DNA of 64,000 nucleotides from Curtobacterium sp. ZW137 (GTDB lineage: Bacteria > Actinomycetota > Actinomycetes > Actinomycetales > Microbacteriaceae): NCBI RefSeq assembly GCF_003762905.1, contig NZ_RJKS01000002.1, positions 542,039 through 606,038 of the forward strand, written 5' to 3'. Under the pieces are notes generated by a model. That model was not told where the DNA came from, made no database searches, and worked only from the letters and a program-made list of their open reading frames with translations. Every line of letters starts with the position of its first letter. Positions within the stretch are counted from its first letter, which is position 1. The translations under genes were made by a program, and so were the position numbers. This document shows positions 49,866 through 57,522 of the stretch, one piece after another.

Positions 49866-50618
49866 TCAGTGGGCGGAGTAGCCGCCGTCCACCAGGTGGT
49901 AGCTGCCCGAGATGAACGAGGCCTTGTCGCTCAGCAGGAACAGCACGAGCGCAGCGACCTCGGCGTCGGTCCCGAGACGCTTCGCAGCGTGCTCGGACTC
50001 CAGCGCGGAGAGCTCCTCGGCGGACAGCGACGCGCGGACCAGGGGCGTGTCGATGAAGCCGGGGCCGACCGCGTTGGTGCGGACACCCTGCGCGGTGTAC
50101 TCGAGCGCCGCGACCTTGGTGAGGCCGACGAGCGCGTGCTTGGACGCGACGTACGCGGCGTTCTGCGCGATGCCGACCGAGCCGAGGACGGACGCCATGT
50201 TCACGATCGCGCCACCGCCGGCCGCGAGGATCGCCGGGATCTCGTAGCGGAGCCCGTAGAAGACGCCGTCGAGGTCGACCGCGCGGACGCGGTCCCACGC
50301 GGCGATGTCGTACTCGCCGATCGGCTGCGGGGCGGCGCCGATGCCGGCGTTGTTCACCGCGAGGTGCAGCGCGCCGTAGGTGTCGACCGCGAACTGCACG
50401 GCCCGCTCGTTGTCGGCGGCGACGGCCGAGTTCGCCTCGAACGCGACCGCGGTGCCGCCCGCTTCCTCGATCGACGCGACGACGCGCTGGGCACCGTCGA
50501 GCTTGATGTCGGTGACGACGACCTTCGCGCCCGCGGTGGCGAGCTCCTTCGCGATGGCCTCACCGATGCCGCTGCCGCCACCGGTGACGATGGCGACCTT
50601 GCCCTCGAACTCGGACAT
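49866..50618 (-). CDS. Short-chain dehydrogenase/reductase
   Basis: A 250-residue classical SDR. Cofactor motif VTGGGSGIGEAI at residues 11-22, NNAGIG near 88, serine in MASVLGSVG near 140 and YVASK near 155, ending with SFISGSYHLVDGGYSAH. An Asp after the second strand (VVTDIK) favours NAD. It is divergent from a MarR gene with a palindromic site between them, so the MarR protein may control it. The substrate alcohol or ketone is unknown. Confidence 0.92.
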   Translation of the reverse strand: MSEFEGKVAIVTGGGSGIGEAIAKELATAGAKVVVTDIKLDGAQRVVASIEEAGGTAVAFEANSAVAADNERAVQFAVDTYGALHLAVNNAGIGAAPQPIGEYDIAAWDRVRAVDLDGVFYGLRYEIPAILAAGGGAIVNMASVLGSVGIAQNAAYVASKHALVGLTKVAALEYTAQGVRTNAVGPGFIDTPLVRASLSAEELSALESEHAAKRLGTDAEVAALVLFLLSDKASFISGSYHLVDGGYSAH

Positions 50619-50707
50619 TGTGTGCTTCTTCCTACTCGTTGATCGGCAACACGTGTTGTCTACGATCCAGAACCATACACCCGCATGGACAATTCCCGTC
50701 GGCAACA

Positions 50708-50724
50708 AGTTCGTTCGCTGAACT
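50708..50724. promoter_or_regulatory. Candidate MarR operator
   Basis: AGTTC (50708-50712) and GAACT (50720-50724) form an inverted repeat with a 7-base centre, in which GTTCGCTGAAC is itself palindromic. It lies 20 bp before the marR-type start and in the 126-bp shared promoter of the SDR and MarR-MFS genes. Autoregulation of the latter is the usual arrangement. Confidence 0.5.
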
Positions 50725-50744
50725 AATTTGCTAGGCTAACGATC

Positions 50745-51194
50745 ATGACCATGTCCGACACCACGGAACGCGCCGCACCGCACCCGTCACTCAGCACGGA
50801 CTTCCGCGTCGCCGTCAACCGGCTGTCCCGGACGCTCCGCGCGCAGAAGGCCGACTCGAGCGTCAGCGACGCGATGTTCTCCGCCCTGGCGCGGGTTCAC
50901 CGCGACGGCCCGATGACCCTCGCCGAGCTGAGCCGGAGCGACGGGGTCACCCCGCCGTCGATGACGAAGACCGTCGCAGCGCTCATCGAGCGCGGCCTGG
51001 TGTCGAAGGGCGTGCACGGCGACGACCGGCGCAAGGTCCTCATCGGCGCGACCCCGGCCGGAGCCGACTTCGTGGTCGAGACCCGTCGTCGCCGCGACGA
51101 CTGGCTCTCCCCGAGACTCGCCGCGCTCACGCCCGCCGAACGACGCGTCCTCACCGACGCCACCGAGATCATGAGGAGGCTGGCCCACCAGTGA
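50745..51194 (+). CDS. MarR family transcriptional regulator
   Basis: A 149-residue winged-helix protein with recognition region GVTPPSMTKTVAALIERGLV and wing GDDRRKVLIGATPAG. Its stop overlaps the start of an MFS transporter gene as GTGA, a typical ligand-responsive repressor-pump pair. Confidence 0.92.
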   Translation: MTMSDTTERAAPHPSLSTDFRVAVNRLSRTLRAQKADSSVSDAMFSALARVHRDGPMTLAELSRSDGVTPPSMTKTVAALIERGLVSKGVHGDDRRKVLIGATPAGADFVVETRRRRDDWLSPRLAALTPAERRVLTDATEIMRRLAHQ

Positions 51195-52537
51195 CGGCCA
51201 TGTTCCGGTCCCTGTCGGGACGCAACTACCGCATCTGGTTCGCAGGTGCCCTGGTGTCGAACGTCGGCACCTGGATGCAGCGGACCGCGCAGGACTGGAT
51301 CGTCCTGACGCAGCTGACCCACAACGACGCGATCGCCGTCGGCACCACGATGGCCCTGCAGTTCGGACCACAGCTCGTCCTGCTCCCCTGGACCGGCCTC
51401 GTCGCCGACCGCTTCGACCGGCGCCGCACGCTGATGCTCACCCAGGCACTCATGGGCCTGCTCGGGCTGGGGCTCGGCATCATGGTCGTCACGAACACCG
51501 CGACACTGCTGTCCCTCTACGGCTTCGCGCTGGCACTCGGTGTCGTCGCCGCGTTCGACACCCCCGTCCGGCAGGCGTTCGTCTCCGACGTGGTCACCGG
51601 CGAACACGTCGCGAACGCCGTCGCGCTGAACTCCGCGTCGTTCAACGCCGCGCGGCTCATCGGCCCCGCGGTCGCCGGCGTGCTCATCGCCGCGATCGGG
51701 TCCGGGTGGGTGTTCATCATCAACGCCGCATCGTTCGCGGCGGTCCTCTGCGCGCTGCGGTTCGTCGACCCGGAGCAGCTCGCCGACCGCGTCCGGGCCA
51801 AACGCGGCAAGGGCCAGGTCGTCGCCGGCTTCAAGTACGTGCGCACCCGGCCCGACATCATCGTCGTGCTCTGCATGATCTTCGTCGTCGGGACGTTCGG
51901 CGTGAACTTCCCGATCTTCACCTCGACGATGGCGCGGGTGGAGTTCCACAAGGGCGCCGGCGAGTTCGGTCTGCTCAACTCGGTGATGGCGATCGGATCG
52001 GTGCTCGGCGCCCTGCTCTCGGCCCGCCGCGAGCGTCCACGGATGCGCCTGCTCGTCATCGCCAGTGCCGGGTTCGGCCTGGCGTGCACCGCGGCGGCGT
52101 TCGCTCCGACCTACTGGACGTTCGCGATCGTCCTGATGTTCGTCGGTCTCGCGTCGCTGACCTTCATGACGACGGCGAACGCCCTCGTCCAGACCACGAC
52201 CGCCCCGGCGATGCGCGGCCGCGTGATGGCGCTCTACATGGCGATCTTCGCGGGCGGCACCCCCATCGGCGCCCCGATCGTCGGCGCCATCGCGGACGCC
52301 GCCGGCCCCCGCTGGGCGATCGGCGTCGGTGCAGCCTCGGGTTTCGTCGCACTCGCCATCGCCCTGGTCTGGCTGGTCCGGCACGAGCACTTCCGCGTGC
52401 GGTACGACGCCGACAACCTGCTGCACATGGCGGTGACGCACTCGATCCCGGTCGTCGGGACCAGCGCGTCGCGTGCGGCGGTCCGGCACGACCTGGAGCG
52501 CGACGAGGCGGTGGCGGACCGGTCCAGCGCGGTCTGA
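51191..52537 (+). CDS. MFS transporter (DHA3-like)
   Basis: A 448-residue 12-helix exporter of the DHA3/EntS-like type. Typical pieces are NYRIWFAGALVSNVGTWMQR at the start, GLVADRFDRRRTLM (motif A) and SASFNAARLIGPAVAGVLIA in helix 5. It is translationally coupled to the MarR regulator and is probably induced by its own substrate. The C-terminal 40 residues are hydrophilic. Confidence 0.92.
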   Translation: MTAMFRSLSGRNYRIWFAGALVSNVGTWMQRTAQDWIVLTQLTHNDAIAVGTTMALQFGPQLVLLPWTGLVADRFDRRRTLMLTQALMGLLGLGLGIMVVTNTATLLSLYGFALALGVVAAFDTPVRQAFVSDVVTGEHVANAVALNSASFNAARLIGPAVAGVLIAAIGSGWVFIINAASFAAVLCALRFVDPEQLADRVRAKRGKGQVVAGFKYVRTRPDIIVVLCMIFVVGTFGVNFPIFTSTMARVEFHKGAGEFGLLNSVMAIGSVLGALLSARRERPRMRLLVIASAGFGLACTAAAFAPTYWTFAIVLMFVGLASLTFMTTANALVQTTTAPAMRGRVMALYMAIFAGGTPIGAPIVGAIADAAGPRWAIGVGAASGFVALAIALVWLVRHEHFRVRYDADNLLHMAVTHSIPVVGTSASRAAVRHDLERDEAVADRSSAV

Positions 52538-52559
52538 GACGTCGCGTCGCGTCCAGGCG

Positions 52560-52605
52560 CCGGACGGGAGGCTCGGTGCCAGCCCGCGCCGAGCCTCCCG
52601 TCCGG
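52560..52605. repeat. GGACGGGAGGC-family hairpin, copy D
   Basis: Perfect 17-bp arms (52560-52576, 52589-52605) enclose TGCCAGCCCGCG. It shares core and loop with copy A at 30760. It lies between the convergent MFS and alpha-E genes, where a bidirectional terminator is expected. Confidence 0.75.
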
Positions 52606-52618
52606 TGGGTGGTGACCG

Positions 52619-52672
52619 TCAGTGCGTCGGTTCGGCTCAGTGCGTCGGTTCGGCTCAGTGCGTCGGTTCGGC
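52619..52672 (-). repeat. Triplicated 18-bp unit at the end of the alpha-E gene
   Basis: TCAGTGCGTCGGTTCGGC occurs three times in tandem (52619, 52637, 52655). On the minus strand each unit reads GCC-GAA-CCG-ACG-CAC-TGA, so the gene's last five codons and stop are repeated in frame two more times after its stop. It could be slipped-strand duplication or a back-up against readthrough. Confidence 0.85.
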
Positions 52673-53551
52673 GACCGCGAAGACGCGTTCGTCGAGCGCG
52701 CCGGCCACGCGCTCCGCGACCGCGGCCAGCCGCTGGCCCGCTGCGCGGGCCGCCTCGACGGCGTCGGCCGGCGGGATCGACTGCAGCGCACGCCGGGCAT
52801 CCCGGAGGGCATCGAGCTCGTCGGTGACCACGGTCGGGGCCACGTCCGCGAGGCACTCCTCCGCGCGCAGGGTGAGGAACAGCATCGACCGCGGACTCCG
52901 GTCGTCGAGGAGCAGGAACGCCGCCGCCTCCGATGCGGGGGCACCGGGACGGGACTCGCGCTGGAACGCCTCGCCCGCGCCGCATGCCCGGAGCGCCGTG
53001 CTCCACGACGCCACCGAGGTCGGATCGAGCAGGTCCGACGCGAGCAACCGTGCCGTGGCGGCGCAGCGTGCGAGGGACCGGCCGAGCGTGAAGAACTCCC
53101 ACACCTCGTCCCGGCTGGCATCGCCCTCGACGACCCCGATCGCGAGGGCGCTGCGCTCCCGGACCCACCCGAGGAACTCGTGCTCCCGACCCGCGGCGAT
53201 CTTCCGCGGCATCCGGGACCTGGTCACGTTGAGGCAGTCCCAGAGCTCGGTCGACACGACGTCCCGGGCACGGCGGGCATCGTCACGGGCGACGGCGACC
53301 GCGCCGGCGATGGAGGCCGGTTCGTGCCGGTCGAGCGCGAGGGACTCGAGCGTGGCGGCACGGTCGAACACCGTCGACGGCCGCACGGGTGCTCCGGCGA
53401 CGGTCCGGAGCTCGCGGGCGGTCAGGCGCTCCCCCGGTCCCGCGGCGGCCTCCGGACGGGCGAGGTAGACGTCGAGGAGCCGCGCGATCACGTCGGCGCG
53501 TTCGACCGATGCCCCCACGCGGAACACGCTCCCGGCGAGTCGGCTCAGCAC
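52655..53551 (-). CDS. Alpha-E domain protein
   Basis: A 298-residue all-helical protein of the alpha-E (DUF403) family. It begins LSRLAGSVFRVGASVERADVIARLLDV, the family's hallmark, and later has SRDEVWEFFTLGRSLARCAATARLL. Such proteins usually accompany a circularly permuted ATP-grasp protein and a transglutaminase in a probable peptide-synthesis system, but neither is adjacent here. The GTG at 53551 has an AGGAG site. The frame upstream is non-homologous. Confidence 0.85.
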   Translation of the reverse strand: MLSRLAGSVFRVGASVERADVIARLLDVYLARPEAAAGPGERLTARELRTVAGAPVRPSTVFDRAATLESLALDRHEPASIAGAVAVARDDARRARDVVSTELWDCLNVTRSRMPRKIAAGREHEFLGWVRERSALAIGVVEGDASRDEVWEFFTLGRSLARCAATARLLASDLLDPTSVASWSTALRACGAGEAFQRESRPGAPASEAAAFLLLDDRSPRSMLFLTLRAEECLADVAPTVVTDELDALRDARRALQSIPPADAVEAARAAGQRLAAVAERVAGALDERVFAVAEPTH

Positions 53552-53872
53552 CGCGGCTCCTGCATGTCGGAAACCTACTGACCTCGGATTGCAGCGGTGT
53601 TTCCGGGCCGCGTCACCGGTGTTGCGTGGTGCGCGGGCCGGGTGCGGGCGCGGCGGGTGCGGGGGCAGATGCGGTGGCGGCGGCGGATGCGAGCGATGCG
53701 ACAAGCTGCGGAGTTCTGCGCCGCGCATCCCCCGGGTCCTTGTCGCTCGATGCGTGCTCATCGTGGCGAGCGACAACGCGCACACGAATGCGCGGCGCGA
53801 AGTCCGGGGCGGTGTCGCTTCCGCCGCCGAACCGCACCAGGAGCGTCGACCGCGCGAGCGTAGCCTGGGGCG
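53552..53872. other. 321-bp gap without a supported gene
   Basis: The gap separates the alpha-E gene from a divergent small ORF. It is GC-rich with GCGGATGCG-like simple repeats near 53660-53690. Frames that cross it lack ribosome sites and family motifs. No hairpin of note was seen. Confidence 0.4.
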
Positions 53873-54073
53873 ATGACCGAGACGCGTCCGCACGAGCCCG
53901 AGGACGACATGCCCCTCGCCGAGCTCGACGCACGGGCCCGCGCCGACGCCGCACTCCGTCGTATCCGGGACGGCGGCGATCCCGCGCGTGAGGCCTTCGA
54001 CCTCGCGAACACCATGAACGACGAAGCCGTCGGACGGCTCGGCGCAGCTCTCCGGCGGTGGCTCCGCCGCTAG
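53873..54073 (+). CDS. Small acidic/basic hypothetical protein
   Basis: A 66-residue protein, helical throughout, with an acidic first third (HEPEDDMPLAELDARARA) and a basic end (ALRRWLRR). No known domain. Third-position GC and the tight convergent fit to the next gene (stop TAG directly against the opposite TAG) support it as real. Confidence 0.55.
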   Translation: MTETRPHEPEDDMPLAELDARARADAALRRIRDGGDPAREAFDLANTMNDEAVGRLGAALRRWLRR

Positions 54074-54958
54074 CTAGCCCTGCGCCCGGTCCGGCTGGCC
54101 GTGGTCGGCCTGGAACGCCGTGCCGACCGCGGCGATGTCGTCCCCGCCGTGACCTGCCGCGCTCGCGTCGGCGTAGACCCGGCCGAGCGCGTCGAGCAGG
54201 GTCGTCGACACCCCGGCGGAGCGGGCCGCGTCGGTGATCAGGCCGATGTCCTTCCGGAGTCCGTCGAGCGCGAACTGCGCCGGGAACTCGCCCTTGAGCA
54301 GGGACTCGCCCTTCGTGTGGGCGTACGCGGAGTCACTCGCGGAGCCGTCGAGCGCCTCGAGGAACAGCGCCGGGTCGATCCCGAGCGCCTGCGCGATCGC
54401 GAGCGACTGTCCGGTCGCCGCGGTGATCGACGCGATCCAGGCGTTGGCGGCGAGCTTCAGCGCGGTCGCCTGCCCGACCTGGTCGCCCGCGCGGACGGTC
54501 TTCACGCCGATCGCGTCGAACACCGGGTCGATGCGGTCGAGCGTCTCGGCCGGTCCTGCGGCGAGCATCGTCAGCTTGCCCTGCTCCGCGGGGGCCTTCG
54601 TGCCGAGCATCATCGCCTCGACGAGGGTGATGCCGTACTTCGCGGCGATCTGCACCACGGTCTCGGTGCCGGCGACCCCGACCGTGGAGCTCTGCACCCA
54701 CACCGCGTCCTCTGGAGCTTCTCCGGCTGCCTGCTCGAGGACGTCGACCACGGCGTCGGTGTCGAACAGGGTCAGCAGCACGACCTCGGCGTCCGCGACG
54801 GCGGCACCCGGGTCGTCCGCGACGGTCGCGCCGTGCTCTGCCAGCGGCAGCGCCCGGTCACGACTCCGGTTCCAGACCGTGACGTCGTGTCCCTCGCGGA
54901 GCAGCGACTGCGCCACTCCGGCTCCCATCGCCCCTGTACCCAGCACCGTCACGCGCAC
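54074..54958 (-). CDS. NAD(P)-dependent beta-hydroxyacid dehydrogenase family protein
   Basis: A 294-residue protein with an N-terminal Rossmann domain (VTVLGTGAMGAGVAQSLL) and a C-terminal helical domain of the 6-phosphogluconate/3-hydroxyisobutyrate dehydrogenase type. The WNRSRDR end of strand 2 favours NADP. The usual catalytic lysine is in GQATALKLAANAWIA near residue 170. The GTG at 54958 follows GGAG at 7 bases. Substrate unknown; some members are imine reductases. Confidence 0.88.
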   Translation of the reverse strand: MRVTVLGTGAMGAGVAQSLLREGHDVTVWNRSRDRALPLAEHGATVADDPGAAVADAEVVLLTLFDTDAVVDVLEQAAGEAPEDAVWVQSSTVGVAGTETVVQIAAKYGITLVEAMMLGTKAPAEQGKLTMLAAGPAETLDRIDPVFDAIGVKTVRAGDQVGQATALKLAANAWIASITAATGQSLAIAQALGIDPALFLEALDGSASDSAYAHTKGESLLKGEFPAQFALDGLRKDIGLITDAARSAGVSTTLLDALGRVYADASAAGHGGDDIAAVGTAFQADHGQPDRAQG

Positions 54959-55071
54959 CTTGTGTCTCCGTCCCGCCGCGCGGCACGGTGCCGCCGGCAC
55001 CTCGGACGGTACGCCCGGGGCACGCGGCGCCGGTCAGCTGGGTCCGGCGCGGCACGCTGCGCGCTCGGCGG

Positions 55072-55146
55072 CCGGAGTGGTGCGCGGAAGCGACAGTGGT
55101 CGCCGGCATCGCTCGTGACCTCTGTCGCTTTCCGGGACCACTCCGG
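55072..55146. other. Imperfect long hairpin next to a G-rich tract
   Basis: CCGGAGTGGT (55072-55081) pairs with ACCACTCCGG (55137-55146), and inner arms GGAAGCGACAG and CTGTCGCTTTCC pair with small bulges. Right after it, 55157-55217 is a run of GGG blocks (GGCGGGTCGGGCGG and the like) with quadruplex potential on the plus strand. The structure lies just past the M23 gene stop at 55218 and may terminate it. Confidence 0.5.
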
Positions 55147-55217
55147 CGGAGGGCTTGCGCGGGTCGGGCGGAGGGCCTGGGCGGGTCGGGCGGCGGGCGG
55201 CGGCGGGGCGGGGCGGG

Positions 55218-56234
55218 TCAGAGCAGGCCGCGGGCGCCGAGCCAGGTCGCGGGGTCGACGGGACGGCCGCCGATGATGACCTCGAAGTGCAGGTGTGCCC
55301 CCGTCGAGACCCCGGTGCTGCCGACGGCACCCAGCCGCTCCCCCGCGACGAGGGGTTGGCCGACGCGGACGTCGATCTGCGACAGGTGCCCGTACCGGGT
55401 CTGCGTGCCGTCGCCGTGCTGCACGAGGACCTGCTGGCCGTACCCGCCGGAGACACCCGCCGAGACGACCCGTCCGGGCATCGCGGACACGACCACCGTC
55501 CCGAGCGGCGCGGCGAAGTCGAGGCCCTGGTGGTTCGTCGAGCACGCCCCGCACCCGCGGACCCACCGCGCGCCGAAGCCGCCGGCGACCGGGATCGACC
55601 CGGCGACCGGACGGGAGGCAGGACCGGCGGTCGTGCCGACGGTCGTGCCAGCGGGTGCGGCAGCCGCACCCGCACGTCCGACCGAGAAGCCGTCCCGGGC
55701 GGTCGGGAGGCTCGCGGCGGCGGGCACGGTGAACTCCTGCATGTCGAACGCGAGCACGCCGACGTCGACGGTGCTCGCACTCGCCGGCTGTGGCGTGGCG
55801 ACGGTGACGAAGAGACACGCGGCCACGGCGGTCGCGGTGACCGGGATCGCGCGGGCCGACTGCACCGCTCCGCCGAGGGCACGGAGCGGGGTCGTGACCA
55901 TGCGGACGACGAGTGCGCCCGCGGCGAGGAGGTCGGCACGCGCGGAGCGTACCGGGCGACGGCTGCGACGGCTGCGACGGCTCGGGAGGCTCGGGGGCGC
56001 GACCCGCGGGGAGGCGGGCTCCCGGGAGGCGGGTCCGGGGGCAGTGGGTCCAGAGGCAGCGGGTCCAGAGGCAGTGGGTTCCGGGGAGGTGGGTTCCGGG
56101 GCGGCGGGAGGGGACACCGTCACCCCGGAAGACTGGGGAATGCGGGCAGCGGCAGCGGCAGCAGCAGCTGCGCGGTTCGCGGCGTCCCGGGCGGCACCAC
56201 GCGGGCGCACCGGGAGCCCGGGGTTCGTCGTCAT
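55218..56234 (-). CDS. M23 family peptidase (LytM-type)
   Basis: A 338-residue cell-wall endopeptidase. The first 110 residues are Ala/Pro-rich, with the tract AARDAANRAAAAAAAAA, and lead to a membrane anchor (ATAVAACLFVTVATP) near residue 145. The exported C-terminal domain holds the zinc site: NHQGLDFAAPLGT near 245 supplies His and Asp, and HLHFEVI near 315 the HxH. Two cysteines (GCGAC) sit just before. The cytoplasmic segment before the anchor is unusually long and low in complexity. Confidence 0.88.
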   Translation of the reverse strand: MTTNPGLPVRPRGAARDAANRAAAAAAAAARIPQSSGVTVSPPAAPEPTSPEPTASGPAASGPTAPGPASREPASPRVAPPSLPSRRSRRSRRPVRSARADLLAAGALVVRMVTTPLRALGGAVQSARAIPVTATAVAACLFVTVATPQPASASTVDVGVLAFDMQEFTVPAAASLPTARDGFSVGRAGAAAAPAGTTVGTTAGPASRPVAGSIPVAGGFGARWVRGCGACSTNHQGLDFAAPLGTVVVSAMPGRVVSAGVSGGYGQQVLVQHGDGTQTRYGHLSQIDVRVGQPLVAGERLGAVGSTGVSTGAHLHFEVIIGGRPVDPATWLGARGLL

Positions 56235-56251
56235 CGGGCAGCTGTACGCGG

Positions 56252-56578
56252 TCAGGCGCGCACGACGCCGTCGGCCGTGATCCGGTCGAGCTCGGCGACG
56301 ACGGCGTCGACGACCGCGCGGGTGATCGCGTCGGCGACCGCTTCGACGAGGCCGAGCTGGTCGGCGCGGACGGCGTGCTCGTGTGCGAGGGCCGAACCGA
56401 CACGGGCGGGGATCTCGTCGATGGCCGCGACGAGTGCGGCGGGGACGAACATCGACTGCGCCGACGGGACCGGAGCGGTCATCGGCGAGGTCGGAGCCGG
56501 GGTGAACGTCGCACGGGCCACGGCCGGTACGCCGTCGTGGTCACGGGCGACGGAGTCGAAGAGCGGGGTGGAGGACAT
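56252..56578 (-). CDS. Hypothetical protein
   Basis: A 108-residue protein of unknown family. The first half is polar and Pro/Ala-rich (TPAPTSPMTAPVPSAQS), the second half is one long amphipathic helix (RADQLGLVEAVADAITRAVV). The ATG at 56578 is chosen over longer non-homologous starts. It ends 17 bp before the M23 start and may be co-transcribed with it. Confidence 0.6.
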   Translation of the reverse strand: MSSTPLFDSVARDHDGVPAVARATFTPAPTSPMTAPVPSAQSMFVPAALVAAIDEIPARVGSALAHEHAVRADQLGLVEAVADAITRAVVDAVVAELDRITADGVVRA

Positions 56579-56668
56579 GCTGCTGACCTTCCGATCACGT
56601 GCGAGGAGACCGGGTCGATTCGGACGACCCGGGTGTGCGCTGTGCACTCCGCACATCCTGCCAGCAAT

Positions 56669-56684
56669 ATTTCACATGTGCAAT
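56669..56684. promoter_or_regulatory. Candidate operator/promoter palindrome
   Basis: ATTTCACATGTGCAAT is palindromic except for one central pair, with CACATGTG as core. It lies about 90 bp before the start of the hypothetical gene at 56578, in an AT-rich island that may hold that gene's promoter. Confidence 0.4.
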
Positions 56685-56693
56685 AGTCTACGG

Positions 56694-57425
56694 TCAGTCG
56701 GGTTCGACGGCCTCGATCGGGTCGTCCCGGTGCAGCACCCGGCGGACCCGCTCGACGATCGTGGCCGCCGGCGGGTTGTTGTAGGCGTTCGCCGGCTCCT
56801 GGCCGCTCATCGCCTGGATCGCGGCCATCACGGCGTCGGTCGCGTGCCGGCGGGCGCGACCGGACGACGCCTCGCCGTAGGTGGAGAGGTCGAGCGGCTT
56901 GCCGAACTCGATCGTGACGCGGGCGAGCTTCGGGATCCGGGAGCCGACGGGCTGCACGTCCTCGGTGCCGCGCAGGGCGACGGGGACGACCGGAGCGCCG
57001 CTCGTCAGTGCGAGCCACGCCACGCCCGTCCGACCGCGGTAGATCCGGCCGTCGAGGGACCGCGTGCCCTCGGGGTAGATCGCGAAGGCCTCACCCTCCT
57101 GCAGGCGTGCGAGGCCGAGGTCGAGGGCGTGCTGCGCAGCGGCACCCGCGCCCCGCTCGACGCCGATCGCGCCGATGCCGCCGAAGAACGCCCGGGACAC
57201 GGCACCCCGGAAGCCCTTGCCGGTGAAGTACTCCTGCTTGGCGAGGAAGGACACCTTCCGCGGCGCCATGATCGTGATCGCCGGAGAGTCGATGAAGGAC
57301 CGGTGGTTGCTCGCGAGGATCACGGGCCCGCGCTTCGGGACGTTCTTCCGTCCGATGATCTTCGGCCGCCAGACGACCCGGGCGAGCGGCGCCACCACGG
57401 CGCGACCGAGCACGGTGGCGAACAT
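56694..57425 (-). CDS. 1-acyl-glycerol-3-phosphate acyltransferase family (PlsC-like)
   Basis: A 243-residue acyltransferase of phospholipid synthesis. The catalytic ASNHRSFID (HX4D) is near residue 42, the FFGGIGAIGVERG block follows near 82, and the glycerophosphate site IYPEGTRS is near 118. It has no strong membrane helix beyond the first residues and is probably peripheral. The ATG at 57425 fits the family length. Confidence 0.9.
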   Translation of the reverse strand: MFATVLGRAVVAPLARVVWRPKIIGRKNVPKRGPVILASNHRSFIDSPAITIMAPRKVSFLAKQEYFTGKGFRGAVSRAFFGGIGAIGVERGAGAAAQHALDLGLARLQEGEAFAIYPEGTRSLDGRIYRGRTGVAWLALTSGAPVVPVALRGTEDVQPVGSRIPKLARVTIEFGKPLDLSTYGEASSGRARRHATDAVMAAIQAMSGQEPANAYNNPPAATIVERVRRVLHRDDPIEAVEPD

Positions 57426-57522
57426 CGACGAACCGGACACCTGCTGCCTCCTCGGGGCGGGAGGTACCGAGTGTAGCCACGGGTCGGACGGGTACATGCC
57501 GCGATCGGCATGGACCAGCGGG

